From positions 1 through 37,392 of the forward strand of contig JASWJB010000373.1 in the NCBI GenBank assembly GCA_032433595.1: a DNA stretch of 37,392 nt. Reading direction: 5' to 3'. The notes beneath the pieces are model-generated. The model saw only the letters and a list, made by a program, of their open reading frames with translations, had not been told where the DNA came from and did not search any database. Below, in pieces: positions 18,394 through 31,301 of this stretch; position 1 is the stretch's first letter; each line of letters begins with the position of its first letter. Source of the DNA: Conoideocrella luteorostrata (lineage: Eukaryota > Ascomycota > Sordariomycetes > Hypocreales > Clavicipitaceae). Made by a program: the position numbers and the translations under genes.

Positions 18394-19130
18394 GGCCTGC
18401 TTTGCATCGCATCGTGCTCTCTGCGTTGCTGCGAGTCGATTGCGCCAGGTTTCGTGGCGGTTGGAGCGCTGGTGGTTGAGTTGTGGTGGTTAGTGCGCGC
18501 CCGCATTTTGGCCAATTGCACGCCGGGTGATCTGTTTGACGCCTTGATTTTTATTGCGTCTTGTGCGACGGACTCTTGTGCATCTTTTGCAGTAGGTATG
18601 GTCTCATCTCGTGATGCTGTTGTTGTGTTGTATCGTGGTGTCATGTGCTGCTTCCCCTGATGCTCCTGACCTGACCAAGACCTGTTTTTAGCAGCCACGC
18701 ACCAAGTATTATATTGAGGGCGCTGCCACTTCTTGAATTGTTTACGAAGTGGGTTTCTGCATCTGTTGCACTTTATTTTATTTGGTCTTGTGCTCTGGTT
18801 GTTGTGGTGTGGTGTGGTGTGATGTGCCGCTCAGGGCCCTGATGCTGGCCCGACGACGACGACGACGACGACGAATGGTTTTGGGCAGTTTACGCACCAG
18901 GTACTAGGCCGAGGGCGATGCCTCTTCTTGCATTGTATACGCCATGAGCTTCTGCATCTTTTGCACCATTTTTTACTTGGTCTCGTGCCCCGGTTGTTGT
19001 GTTACTCTTGTGCGACTTGCCAGCCCCCCCCTCCTCCCCGTATCGCTGGTCCCGACCGAGCCCTGCTTTTCTCGCACCCCGGGCGCTGCTGTTCTGCATA
19101 GGCAGCTTCATAATCATCGGCAGCAACGCC
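18247..19130 (+). repeat. Cassette 1 head
   Basis: About 880 bp of non-triplet sequence shared with the heads at 29.06 and 31.39 kb. It begins with the inverted-repeat arm. It then contains degenerate internal repeats of roughly 190 bp, each with GCACCAAGT/GCACCAGGT, a CTTCTTG..TTACGCC stretch and TGCATCTTTTGCACCA. A (GAC)n tract lies at 18851-18874. It ends with GTTACTCTTGTGCGACTTGC and a C run. The minus strand encodes peptides that recur in the other heads (TKPGA.DSQ, HDAM, HKMPAGWVVFRS). Confidence 0.75.
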
Positions 19131-22100
19131 ATCAGTAGCAACGGCATCATCAGCAGCAGCGGCATCATTATGGTCATCATCACCACCTGACTCCTCCATC
19201 TTCCAAGTGCGGGCGGCAGCAGCGGCAACATCCCGATCGGCAGCAATGGAATCATCATCAGCAGCAGCGGTATCATCACTATTAGGTGGGCAGAGCATCG
19301 TCATCAGCAGCAGCAACGACATTTCTTGCGGGGGCAGAACATCATCATCATCATCATCAGCAGCAGCGGCATCTGACGTTTCCACCTTCCGACCGCTATA
19401 CTGCCGTGACCAGAATCCCGACCGGAATGCTGACCTGTGGCCGTCATTATCGGCAGCAGCAGCAGCATCAGCATCAGCATCATCAGGTGAATCTTCCCAC
19501 TCCCGAGCTCTGCTATCGTGACCAGAATTCTAACCTGTGGCAATCACCAGCAGCGGCGGCATTATCACCAGCAGCAGCGGCGACGGCGACATTTCTTGCG
19601 TGGGCAGAACATCATCATCATCGGCAACGGAATCATCATTACCATCAGCGGCAGCGACAGCGGCATCATTATCATCCTCAGCAGCAGCAGTAGCAGCGAC
19701 ATGTCTTGCGTGGGCAGCAATATTCTCATCAGCAGCGGCATTTCCTGTGTGGGCAGAAACATCATCAGCATCATGAGCAGCAGCATGTGATGTTTCCACC
19801 TTTCCGACCGCTATACTGCCGTGACCAGAATCCCGACCGGAGTCCTGACCTGTGGCCGTCATCAGCAGCAGCAGCATCGTTATCATCATCATCATCATCA
19901 GGTGAGTCTCCCCACTCCCGAGTTCTGCTATCGTGACCAGAATTCTAACCTGTGGCCATCATCACCAGTAGCGGCATCATCATCATCATCAGCAGCAGAA
20001 GTAGCAGCGACATGTCTTGCTTGGGCAGCAATATTCTCATAAGCAGCGGCATTTCTTGCGTGACCAGCAATGGCATCATCGTCGGCGGCGGCATCCGCAT
20101 CATCATCATCAGCATCATCAGCAGCAAAGGCATTTCTCACGTGGGCAGCAACATTCTCATCAGCAGCGGCGGCATCACAAGCAGCGGCATCACCAGAAGC
20201 ATCATCATCGGCTGACTTTTTCCCTCCCGACCGCTATAATCGTGACCGAAATCCTGACCAGAATCCTAACCTGTGGCTATCATCATTATTATCAGCATCA
20301 TCGTCAGCTGACTCTTTTCTCTCGTGAGTGCCGATTTTTTTCGTGGGTGCTGACTTTTTCCCTCTCCCAAGTGCTAACAGTAGCAGCGGCATCGGCAGCA
20401 TCATCAGTGCCACCAGAAACATTTCTTACGTGAGCAGAACATCCTCATGGTAGCAATAGAATCATCATCATCAGCAGCAGAAACATCACCATTATGAGGT
20501 AACTTTTCCCCCTCCCGACCGCTACTATTATGACCACAATGGTGACCGGAATGCTGACCTGTGGGAATCATCATCAGCGGCATCTGACTTTTTTTTTACC
20601 TTCCGACCGTTACTACCGTGACCAGAATCCCGACTGGAATCGTGACCGTGGCCATCATCATCGTCAGCAGCAGCAGCAGCAGCAGCAGCAACATCATTAT
20701 TATTAGGTGACTTTTCCCCCTCCCAACGCTACTATCGTGACAAGAATCCTAACCAGTGGCTATCATAATTAGCAGCAGCAGCGACATTATCCGACTTTTC
20801 CCCCTCCCGATCCCTATATTGCCGTGACCAGAATCCCGACCGGAATCCTGACCTGTGGCCATCGTCAGCGGCGCCGGCATCATCACCAGCAGCAGCGGCA
20901 TCATCGGCATCAGCAGCAGCAGCATGTGACTTTTTTACCTCCCGACCGTTACTACCGTGACCAGAATCCCGACCGGAATCCTCACCTGTGGACATCATCA
21001 TCAGCAACAGCAGCAGCGACATTTGTTGCGTGGGCAGCAGCATTATCATCAACAGCAACGGCATCGGAAGCAGCAGCGACATTTCTTGCGTGGGTAGCAC
21101 ATCGTCATCCGCAGCAGCGGCGACATTTCTTGCGAGGGCAAAACATCCCATAGGCAGCAACGGCATTATCATCAGCAGCGACGGCGACGTTTCTTGCGTG
21201 GGTAGAGCATCATCATCATCAGCAGCATCATTATCATTATTAGGTGACTTTTCTCCCTCCCAACGCTACTATCGTGACCAGAATCCTAACCTATGGCTAT
21301 CATAATTAGTAGTAGCAGCGACATCATCTGAATTCCCCCCCCCCCCGGCCCCCCCCGACCAATATACTGCCGTGACCAGAATCCCGACCGGAATCCCGAC
21401 CTATGGCCATCATCAGCGGCATCATCGGCATCATCGGCATGAGCAGCAGCAGCGTCTGACTTTTTTACCTCCCGACCCTTACTACCGTGACCAGAATCCC
21501 GACCGAAATCCTAACCTGTGGCCATCATCATCATCTTCATTAGCAGCAGCAGCAATATTTCTTACGTGGGTAGAACATCCTTATTAGCAGCAACGGCATC
21601 ATCGGTGGCGGCGGCGGCGGTATCCGCCACATCATCAGAATCATCAGCAACAGCGGCAACATCCCCATCGTTAGCAGGTGAATTTTCCTCCTCCTGACCA
21701 CTGCTATCGTGACCAGACTTCTAACCTATGGCCATTATTAGTAGCGGCGGCAGCGACTTTTCTTGCGTGGGCAGCAGTATCCTCATCACCGGCAACGTCA
21801 TCACTAGCAGCAGTATCATCATCACCAGTAGCATCAACATTACTTACGCGGGCAATACATCCTCATCACCACCAACGGCATGAACAGCAGCAGCAGCAAT
21901 ATTTCTTACGTGGGCAGAACATCCTCGTAGCAGCAATGGCATCATCATCATTATCAGGTAACTTTTGCCCCTCCCGACCGCTACTATTGTCACCAGAATC
22001 CTAACCTGTGGCCATTATTATTAGCAGCAGCATTATTTGACTTTTCCCCCTCCCGATCGATACTGTCATGGCCAGAATCCCAACCGTCTTCCTGATTTGT

Positions 22101-25100
22101 CGCCATCATCATCATCATTGTCATCATCATCAGCAGCAGCAGCAACATTTCTTGCGTAGGCAGAACATTCTCATCATCGGCAACCGCATCAGCAGCAGCG
22201 ACATTTCTTGCGTAGGAAGCACATCGTCATCGGTAGCAACAGCAACATTATTATCATTATTATGCGGTAAATTTTCCCCCTCCCGACCGCTGCTATCGTG
22301 ACCAAAATACTAATCTATAGCCATTATTAGCAGCAGCAGCAACGACATTTCTTGCGAGGGCAGAACATCCCCATCAGCAGCAGCGGCAACATCCTCAACG
22401 GCAGCAATGGAATCATCTTCAGCAGCAGCAGCAACATTTCTTACGCTGGCAGAACATCCTCATCGGCAGCAATGGAAACATCATCATCAGCAGCAGCAGC
22501 ATCAGCATCATCATTAATAGGTGAGTCTTCCCTCTCCCAACGCTACTATCATGACCAAAATCCTAACCTGTGGCTATTATAATTAGCAGCAGCAGCGGCA
22601 TCATCTGACTTTTCCACCTCCCGATCGCTATACTGCCGTGACCAGAATCTCGACCGGAATGCTGACCTGTGGCCATGATCACCAGCAGCAGCAGCATCAG
22701 CGGCATTATCATCATCAGCAGAGGCGGCAGCGGCGGCAGCAACATTTCTTGTGTAGGCAGGACATCATCATCATCAGCAACGGCATTAGCAGCAGCAGCA
22801 GCGACATTTTTTGCGTGGGAAGCACATCCTCATCGGTAGCAGCAGCAACATTACTTACGCGGGCAGAACATCCTTATTAGCAGTAACGGCATCATCATCA
22901 GAAGCAGCAGCGACATTATCAATAGCAGCGGCATTGTCATCATCAGCAGCAGCGACGGCATTAGCAACAGCAGCGGCAGCGGCAACATCCTCATCAGCAG
23001 CAAGGGAATCATCATTAGCAGCAACAGCAGCAATAGCACTATTATCTTCATTATTATCAGGTGACATTTCCCCCTCCCGACCGCTTCTATAGTGACCAGA
23101 ATCCTGACCTGTGGCTCTTATAATTAGCAGCAGCAACGGCATCAGCAGCATCAGCAGCGACATAATCTGACATTTCACCCGACCGACCGCTACTGTCGTG
23201 ACAACAATCCCGGCCTGTGGCCATCATCAATAGCAGCATTATCATTAGCAGCGGCGGCATCATCTGTGGCATCATCATCATCAGCGGTGGCGGCGGCATC
23301 AGCAACTAACTCTTCTCTCCCGTGAGTGCTGACTTTTTCCCTCTCCCGCGTGCTGACACCAGCAGCGGCATCACCATCAGCGGCGGCATCAACAGCTGAC
23401 TCTTCTCAATTGTGGGTGCTGACTTTTTCCCTCTCCCGAGTGCTGACAGTAGCAGCGGCATCAGCAGCATTATCAGCAGCAGCAGCAACATTTCTTACGT
23501 GGGCAGAACATCCTCATCGGCAGCAGTGGAAGCGTCATTAGCAGCAGCAGCATCAGCATCATCATCATTAACAGGTGAGTCTTACCCCTCCCAACGCTAC
23601 TATCATGACCAGAATCCTAACCTGTGGCTATCATAATTAGCAGCAGCAGCGGCATCATCTGACTTTTCCCCCTCGCGATCGCTATACTGCCGTGACCAGA
23701 AACTCGACCGGAATGCTGACCTGTGGCCATGATCACCACCACCAGCAGCATCAGCGGCATCAGCAGCAGCAGCATCTGACATTTGTACCTCCCGACCGTT
23801 ACTGCCGTGACCTGAATCCCGACTGGAATCCTCAACTGTGAAGATCATCATCAGCAGCAACAGCAGCGACATTTGTTGCGTGGGCAGCAACATTCTCATC
23901 AATAGCAGCGACATCATTAGCAGCGGCGGCGGTAGCGGCGGCAGCAACATTTCTTGCGTAGGCAGGACATCATCATCATCAGCAACGGCATTATCAGCAG
24001 CAGCAGCAGCATCATCATCATTATCAGGTAAATCTTCCCCCTCCCGAGCTCTACTATCGTGACCAGAATTCTAACCTGTGGCTATCGTCAGCAGCAGCAG
24101 CGGCGACGGCGACATCTCTTGCGTTGGCAGAACATCATCATCATCAGCAACAGCATCATCATCAGCAACAGCATCAGCAGCAGCGATATTTCTTGCTTGG
24201 GCAGAACATCATCATCATCAGCAGCGGCATCAGCAGCGACATTTCTTGCGAGGGCAGAATATCCCCATTAGCAGCAACAGCATCACCAGCAGCAGCAGCA
24301 ACATTTCTTATGTAGGCAGAACATCCTCATGGCAGCAATGGAATCATCAGCAACAGCAGCAACAGCACCAGCGGCATTATTATCATTATTAGGTAACTTT
24401 TTCCCCTCCTGACCGCTACTATCGTGACTAGAATCCTGAGCCTGTGGCTATTATAATTGGTTTGTCAGGAAGAAAAGAACACACTAAACAACCTGTATGG
24501 CTGGTTGTACTATCCGGTATTAATTGATCAATTGGTTCGTGTACCCAGGGTGCCGTTATCTTGCTGTGAAGGCCGCGTGTGGAAGCGCAGACTAGATCGT
24601 AGGTCAATGATGGTTCTCTGTATCGTGAGGCGTCGAGTTGCTTCTCAATTGGTCCTGCAGTCTTGCTTTACTGCATTTGATCGGATGGTCCAAGTATTCA
24701 AATAGTCAGTGTCGATAATAATAGGCTCAAAAGGCACGATCAAAAATCACAAAGAGTTGATTTTTGCTTCACGAAGAAGGCATGGTTTCTATTCATTCTG
24801 AAGGCAACTATGTTAACTATAAATACACTGATCAAAAGCTGACTAACGTCTTTTCTGCAAAAGAGCAATCTTCCCTCCACGTAGCTACCCTAGGGGTGCT
24901 CAAATTCCCGCAGAAATTAGCAGCAACATTCTCATCAGCAGCAACGGCATCACCAGCAACAGCATCACCAGCAGTGGCATCACCACTACCACCAGCAGCG
25001 GCATTATCGGCAGAAGCAGCAGCGATATTTCTTGCGTGGACAGTATATCGCTATCAGCAGGAGCAACATTACTTACGTGGGCAGAACATCTTTATCGGCA

Positions 25101-27375
25101 GCAACGGCACCATCATCAGAGGCAGCAGCAGCGGCGATATTTCTTGCCTAGGCAGTACATCGTCATCCGAGGTATTTCTTGCTTGGGCAGCAACATCCTC
25201 ATCAACAACAACGGCATCATCATCAGAAGCAGCAGCAGCGACATCTCTTGCGAGGGCAGAACATCCCATCAGCAGCAGCGGCAACATCCCCATCGTCAGC
25301 AATGGAACTATTATTAGCAGCAGCAGCAGCATTATTATTATTACCAGGTGAATTTTCTTGCTCCCGACCGCTGCTATCGTGACCAAAATTCTAACCTGGG
25401 GCCATCATCAGCAGCGGCATAATCTGACTTTTCCCCCGACCGACCGATACTATCGTTACCAGAATACTGGCCTGTAGCTATTATCATCAGCAGCGGCATT
25501 ATCTGACTTTTCTCCCGACTGACCGCTACTGTCGTGACTGTCTCTCTGACCGTCTTCCTGACCTATGGTCATCATCATCATCAGCGGCGGTGGCGACGAT
25601 TCTTGCGTGGGAAGCACATCGTCATTAGCAGCAACGGTATCATCAGCATCATCAGCAGCAGCAGCAACATTTCTTACGTGGGCAGAGTATCCTTATCAGC
25701 AGCAACGGCAGCATCATCAGAAGCAGCAGCGGCATCGTTATCATTAGCAGCTGCGGCATTTCTTGCATAGAAAGCAACATTCTTTATCAACAGCAGCGGC
25801 AACATCCCCATCGTTAGCAACGGAACTATCATCATTAGCAGCAGCAGCAGTGAAATTTCTTGCGTGGGCAGCACATCGTCATCAGCAGCATCATCTGACT
25901 TTTCCCTGACTGACCGCTACTATCGTGACCGGGAATCCTGACCGGAATATCGGCCTGTGGCCATTATCATCACTAGCAGCGGCATCACTACCACCACCAG
26001 CGGCATCTGACTTTTCCACCTCCCGACCACTATTATCGTGACCGAAATCCGGACCTGTGTCTATCATTACCATCATTATTATCATCAGCACCAGCAGCAT
26101 CTGACTTTTCTACCTCCCGACCGCTATAATGCTGTGACCAGAATCCCGACCAGAATCCTGACCTGTGGCTATTATCCTTTGTAGTAGCAGTGGCAGTGGC
26201 AGCGGCATCAACAGCGGCAGCATCATCAGTGGCACCATCATCACCAGCGGCGGCGACGGCATCAGCAGCTTACTCTTCTCTGTCGTGAGTGCTGACTTTT
26301 TCCCTCTCCCGAGTGCTGACAGCGGCAGCGGCAGCATTAGCATTATTAGCATTAGCTAACTCTTCTCTCTCCTGAGTGCTGACCTTTTCCCTCTCCCAAC
26401 TGCCGACAGCAGCAGTGGCATCATCATCAGCAGCAGCAGCAGCATCGTCTGACTTTTCCCCCTCCTGACCGCTACTACTGTGACCAGAGTCCCGACCGAA
26501 ATCCTAAACTGTGGCCATCATCATCACCTTTATCAGCAGCAGCAGCATTAGCATCATCATCATTAACATGTGAGTCTTCCCCCTCCCAACGCTACTATCG
26601 TGGCCAGAATCCTAACCTGTGGCTATCATAATTAGTAGCAGCAGCGGCATCATCTGACTTTCCCCCCTCCCGATCGCCATACTGCCGTGACCAGAAACCC
26701 GACCGGAATGCTGACCTGTAGCCATCATCAGCAGCGGCATCATCGGCATCAGCAGCAGCAGCATCTGACGTTTTTACCTCCCGACCGGAATCCTCACCTG
26801 TGGGCCATGGCCATCATTATCATCATCAGCAGCAGCAGCAGCAGCGGCAACGTTACTAGCTAACTTTTCCCTTCCCAACCGCTACTATCGTGTCCAGAAT
26901 CCCGACCTTTGGCCATCATCATCAATATTCTCATTATGACCACCAGCAGCGCGTCGGCACCAGCTGCGGCATCATCGTAAGCAGCAGCGGCAACATTACT
27001 TACGCGGGCAGAACATCCTCACCAGCAGCAACGGCATTTTCATTATCAGCAGCAGCAGCGACATTTCTTGCGTGGGCAGCACATCGTCATCAGCATCATG
27101 AGCAGGAGCGGCATTTCTTGTGTGGGCAGCAACACTCTCATCAGCAGCAACGGCATCACCAGAAGCAGCAGCGGAATCATCTTTATTATCAGCAACGGCA
27201 GCAGCGGCTTCACCAACACCACCAGCAGCGACATCTGACTTTTCCAACTCCCGACCACTACTATTGTGAACTGAATCCTGACCCATGTCTATCATTATTA
27301 TCGGTAACATCGGCATCATCATTACTATCAGCAGCAGCGCCGCTCCCATCGTATCGTATTCCTGACTAGAATTCT
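19131..27375 (+). repeat. Cassette 1 body: 8.2-kb modular triplet array
   Basis: CAG, CAT, CGG and related triplets separate three recurring modules. Module A is about 16 bp, TTTCTTGCGTGGGCAG (for example 19592-19607), usually followed by (C)AACATYCTCATC. Module B is about 60-72 bp (for example 20791-20860): GACTTTTCCCCCTCCCGACC, then CTACTATCGTGACC and GAATCC..CCTGTGGCC. Inside B the 12-mer GACC.GAATCCY occurs once or twice. Module C is about 50-70 bp of GTGCTGACTTTTTCCCTCTC repeats (23300-23450 and 26270-26400). Modules and spacers are largely multiples of three, so both strands show many open frames without being a recognisable gene. A C12 run lies at 21335-21346. Confidence 0.9.
24459..24914. 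other. 456-bp unique island inside the array
   Basis: The array stops at ..TATAATT and resumes at AATTAGCAGC. The sequence between has no triplet structure and no similarity to other parts of the window. AATT stands on both sides (24455-24458 and 24915-24918), as if duplicated at insertion. There are no inverted ends and no convincing gene. Confidence 0.65.
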
Positions 27376-27750
27376 GACCTGTACGTCTTCCGATATTTAA
27401 ACCTTTCAACGAGCTCAACTAACTTGCAATGTCTGATGCTTCTTGTAGCCCGTACGTCTTCCGAAATTAAAACATTTCCACAAGCTCCTTGCAGCCTATA
27501 CGTCTTCCGAGATTTGAGCTTTTCAACAAGCTCGTCAGATTAGCCTGCGATGTCCGATGTTTCTTGCAGAGCCTGTACGTCTTCCGAGATTTAACCCTCT
27601 TAACATCTCCGTCAGATCGATTTGTGGTATTTCCTGCTTGTATATCTTACGAGATTTGGGCCTTTCAATGAGCTCCCTGCAGCCCGTACGTCTTCCGAGA
27701 TGTAAACCTTTCCACGACCTCCTTGCAGGCTGTATGTCTTCCGAGATTTG

Positions 27751-27959
27751 TGTTGGAATTCTGCCGCCAAGCACAACAAGAACACGGAGCGAGTCACGTG
27801 GTCACCTTTCGGCCACCCTATTTATACGAGTATCTTGAGCCTCGTATCTTGACTTGTTTTTCTCCCTCTTAGATAACCAGACAGACTTATCGAATATATT
27901 GCATTTTGACCGCAATCGGTATCGATACCGTAATTGTACAACATCCTGTGCAACCCACA
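27751..27959 (+). mobile_element. Solo LTR, family A, copy 4, with target duplication ATTTG
   Basis: A 209-bp unit from TGTTGGAATTCTGCC to CAACCCACA. ATTTG at 27746-27750 is repeated at 27960-27964. The insertion splits a CCGAGATTTGAGCC tail unit, which rejoins exactly when one ATTTG is removed. It was therefore inserted after the tail had amplified. Confidence 0.92.
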
Positions 27960-28304
27960 ATTTGAGCCTTGTTCACCCCGCAAGTCTTTCCAATATTTAA
28001 CCCTTTCAACAAGCTCGTTTACTGACTTGTAATTTCTGATGCTTCTTGCAGTCTGTACGTCTTCCGATATTTAAACCTTTTAACAAGCTCGTCAACTGGC
28101 TTATAATGCCTGATGCTTCTTTCTGATGCTTCTTGCAGCCTGTATGTCTTCCGATATTTAAATCCTTTCATCAACTGACTTCCAATGGCTGATGCTTCTT
28201 GCAGCCCGTACGTCTTCCGAGATTGAAACCTTTCCACGAGCTCCTTGCAGCCTGCACGTCCTCCGAGATTTAAGCCTTTTCGTCAAGATTTTCAGGTTGA
28301 CTGT

Positions 28305-28544
28305 TGTTGGAATTGAAAGGAGAGGTTCAAATTTGTTCGCATTGATGGGATGTGCAGTGTTACTTAGATGATGGATTCAGAATCCCTCGTCTGACGGCCT
28401 CGTCCAAATCCCCCTATAAATACCCTTACAACCTGAGACACTTCAGTCCTGAATTCTTGCCTTAGGCCCAGAGGCCACGCATCCTTTCTCTCACAGCCCG
28501 TGTATCCACATATCCACCCACACACACATACGTGTAATCCAACA
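28305..28544 (+). mobile_element. Solo LTR, family B, copy 2, with target duplication ACTGT
   Basis: A 240-bp unit from TGTTGGAATTGAAAGG to TAATCCAACA. ACTGT flanks it at 28300-28304 and 28545-28549. CCCCCTATAAATACCC supplies a TATA box. It is closely similar to the minus-strand copy at 6136-6374. Confidence 0.92.
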
Positions 28545-28990
28545 ACTGTTGACTCTTCGAAAACGCCTGTACGTCTTGCGGAATTGAAGTCATTTTAGCG
28601 AGCTTTGTTGGATTAACTTGCGATGTCTGATGCTTCTGGCAGCCTGTACGTCTTGCGAGATTAAGACTTTTTCAATAAGCTTATTAACTTTGGAGCCTTT
28701 TCGTCGAGCTCGTCATGTCTGATGCTTCTTGCCATATCTGACGCTTCGAAACGCCTGTACATCTTCCGAGATTTTAGCCTTTCCACGTCTTCGTCAGATG
28801 GACTTGCGGTATTTCATGCTTGTGCGTCTTCCGAGATTTGATCCTTTCAACAAGCTCGTCAGATTAATCTACAATGTCTAATGCGTCGATAGCGCCTGTA
28901 TGGCTTCCTGGAATCGAATAACCTTTCTACGAGCTCGTCAACTAACTTGCAATACCTGATGCGTCTCGCAGCGCTGTATATCGTCCAAGA

Positions 28991-29061
28991 AGGACACTAG
29001 TCCTTATGGTCGAATCCTTTCTCTCTTGGAAAGAAGTATACCTAAAGGACGTTAGTGTCCT
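28991..29061. repeat. Foldback at the boundary of cassette 2
   Basis: AGGACACTAGTCCTTA on the left pairs imperfectly with TAAAGGACGTTAGTGTCCT on the right, around about 36 bp. It occupies the same place as the larger inverted repeat of cassette 1. Confidence 0.65.
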
Positions 29062-29875
29062 CTCACAAAACGGCTTACAGTCTCCTCCCTTTTCTGCTTA
29101 CAACTCGAGCGAAAAACCACCCATCCCGCCGGCATTTTGTACGCTGTCCGCCGCAGAGATGCCGCGCGCGCCGGGAGCGCCCCGTATCGCTTTTATTTTC
29201 ATTGCATCGTGTGCGCGGCGGCTTTGCGAGTCTTTTGCCCCAGGTTTCGTGCCGGTTGGGGCGCTGGTGGCCAAGCTGTGGTTTTTCGAAAGCTGCACGC
29301 CAAGTGTTCTATTTCATGCCGTGATTCTAATTGCACCTTACGCTCTGACCTCCTGTGCATCTTTTGCGCCAGGTTTGGTGTTATTTGGTACGCTGGTCGT
29401 GGTGTTGCTGGATGTGATGTGGTGCATACTTGCAAGCCCCTGATGGCGTGATTCCCGACCACGCAGGTTTTTCGTGGATTGCGCACCAGGCAATTTGTTT
29501 TACGTCTTGCGTTTAATAGCATCTTTTGCACCAGGATTAATTTCGTCTCGCTGCGCTGCTGTTATGCGCTGCTGCATGTTGCATGTTGCATGTTGCAGGT
29601 TGCTTGCAAGCCTCTGATCGCTGGGCTGACGAACACTAAGCATGATTTTTGGCCGTTTACGTACCAAGTAATACATTTAGGGCACTGTCTCTCTTTGTAT
29701 TATCTACGCCACGATTTTTTGTATCTTTTGCTTTAGGTATTGCCCTATCTAGTGCGCTGGTTATTGTACTGTGTTGTTGTGTTACTCTTGTGCTACTTGC
29801 CAGCCCCCCCGCTCCCCTCGCCCCGACTAAGCCCTGCCTTTCTTGCACCTCAGGCGCTGCTGTTCTTGCGTAGGC
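29062..29875 (+). repeat. Cassette 2 head
   Basis: Aligned along its length with the other heads. It has the conserved block ACCACCCATCCCGCCGGCAT, GCGCGCGCCGGGAGCG, several TGCATCTTTTGC.CCAGG blocks, and the end block GTTACTCTTGTGCTACTTGC with a C run before the array. A GCATGTT triplication lies near 29570-29600. The minus strand again carries TKPGAKDSQ and HDAMKIK. Confidence 0.75.
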
Positions 29876-31010
29876 AGCATCATAATTATTGGCAGCAATG
29901 GCATCAGCAGCAGCAGCAGCGGCGGCGGCATCATCTGGCATTTCCCCCGACCGACTGCTACTATCGTGAGAATCCTGGCCTGTGGCCATCATCATCGGCA
30001 GCATCATCGTCCGCAGCAGCATCGTCATCAGCTGACTTTTCCCCGACCGACCGCTACCATCGTGACCAGAATCAGACCTGTGAGCATCATCAATAGCAGC
30101 ATCATCAATAGCAGCATCATCAATAGCAGCATCATCAGCATCATCAGCAGCAGCAGCAGCGGCGGCGGCATCATCATCATCATTATCATCATCATCACTA
30201 CCTGACTCTTCCCTCTCCCGAGTGCTGACTTTTCCCCTCTTCCAAGTGCCGGCAATAGCGGCGGCAACATCCTCGTCGGCGGCAATGCAAGCATCATCAT
30301 CATTAGCAGCAGCAGCAGCATCATTATCAGGTGACTTTTCCCCCTCCCGACCGCTACTATCGTGGCCAGAATCCTGACTTCTGGCATTCATCATTAGCAG
30401 CAGCAGTGACATTTCTTGCGTGGGCAGCAATATCCCCATCGGCAGCAGCAGCAACGGCATCATCATCGGCGGCGGCGGCATCCGCATCATCATCAGCTTC
30501 ATCAGCAGCAGCGACATTTCTCACGTGGACAGCAACATTCTCATCAGCAGCGGCGGCATCACAAGCAGCGGCATCACCAGAAGCATCATCATTATCATCA
30601 TCGGCTGACTTTTCCCCTCCCGACCGCTATAATCGTGACCGAAATCCTAACCAGAATCCTAACCTGTGGCCATCATCATTATTATCAGCAGCAGCGGCAG
30701 CGGCAGCAGCATCATCGTCAGCTAATTCTTTTCTCTCGTGAGCGCCGACTTTTTTCGTAGGTGCTGACTTTTTTCCTCTCCCGAGTGCTGACAGTAGCAG
30801 CGGCATCGGCACCATCATCATCATCATCATCATCAGCAGCAGCAACGGCATCATCATCAGCAGCAGCGGCAGCGGCATTATCAGTAGCTGAGTCTTCCCT
30901 CTCCCAACTCCTAACTTTCTTCTCTCCCAAGTGCTGACTTTTCCTTTCTCGAGTGCCGACCTTTCTCCTCTTCCAACCGCTCCTATTGTAACCGTCTTCC
31001 TGATTGAATT
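29876..31010 (+). repeat. Cassette 2 body: 1.1-kb modular triplet array
   Basis: Modules A (30408-30428), B (30334-30375 and 30608-30670) and C (30721-30793 and nearby) with CAG/CAT spacers as in array 1. ATCATCAATAGCAGC is repeated three times near 30085-30135. A 286-codon minus-strand frame crosses it, with Ala/Asp-rich runs between DSGHDSSGREGEKS-like blocks. Confidence 0.88.
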
Positions 31011-31054
31011 AGATCGCGGCCGATAATCTCATCATCAAAGAAATCGTCTTGGGC

Positions 31055-31301
31055 AGCTTGCCTCACGATATCCGACATTTAAACGTTTCCACGAGCTTGT
31101 TAAATTGGCTTGCAATATCTGATGGATTGACCTGCGATATCTAATGCTTCGAAAACGCCTGTATAACTTCCGAGACTTGAGCCTTTCAACAAGCTCGTTA
31201 GATCGACTTACGGTATTTCATGCTTATACGTCTTCCGAAATTAATGCCTTTCAACGTCTTCGTCAAATCGACTTGCTAATATCCCCGATGCCTGTACGTC
31301 C
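31055..31301 (+). repeat. Cassette 2 tail
   Basis: Three to four diverged copies of the tail unit (ATACGTCTTCCGAAATT, GCCTGTACGTCC and so on). It is short compared with tail 1 and runs into the next foldback. Confidence 0.75.

Larger units (their letters stand above)
27376..28985 (+). repeat. Cassette 1 tail: tandem 46- and 72-75-bp repeats
   Basis: The unit is CCTGTACGTCTTCCGAGATT, then TAAACCTTTCAACAAGCTC. It continues either to a short end (CTTGCAG, 46 bp) or to a long end (GTCAGATTGACTTGCGATG and TCTGATGCTTCTTGCAG, 72-75 bp). More than a dozen diverged copies occur here, interrupted by two solo LTRs. The minus strand reads as a 24-25-residue peptide repeat (ELVERFKSRKTYRLQEASDI type) with frequent breaks. 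The first unit fuses directly to the last array module through CCTGT. Confidence 0.85.

Noticed and set aside
19131..24440. Many open frames of 60-140 codons on both strands, rich in Ser, Ala, His, Gln, Met or Leu
   Set aside because: They come from triplet composition: both strands and several frames are open at once, starts are arbitrary, and stops fall within modules B and C. No single gene is supported.
27376..28985. CRISPR-like appearance of tail repeats with spacers
   Set aside because: Units are diverged, of two lengths and without unique constant-length spacers, and the organism is a fungus.
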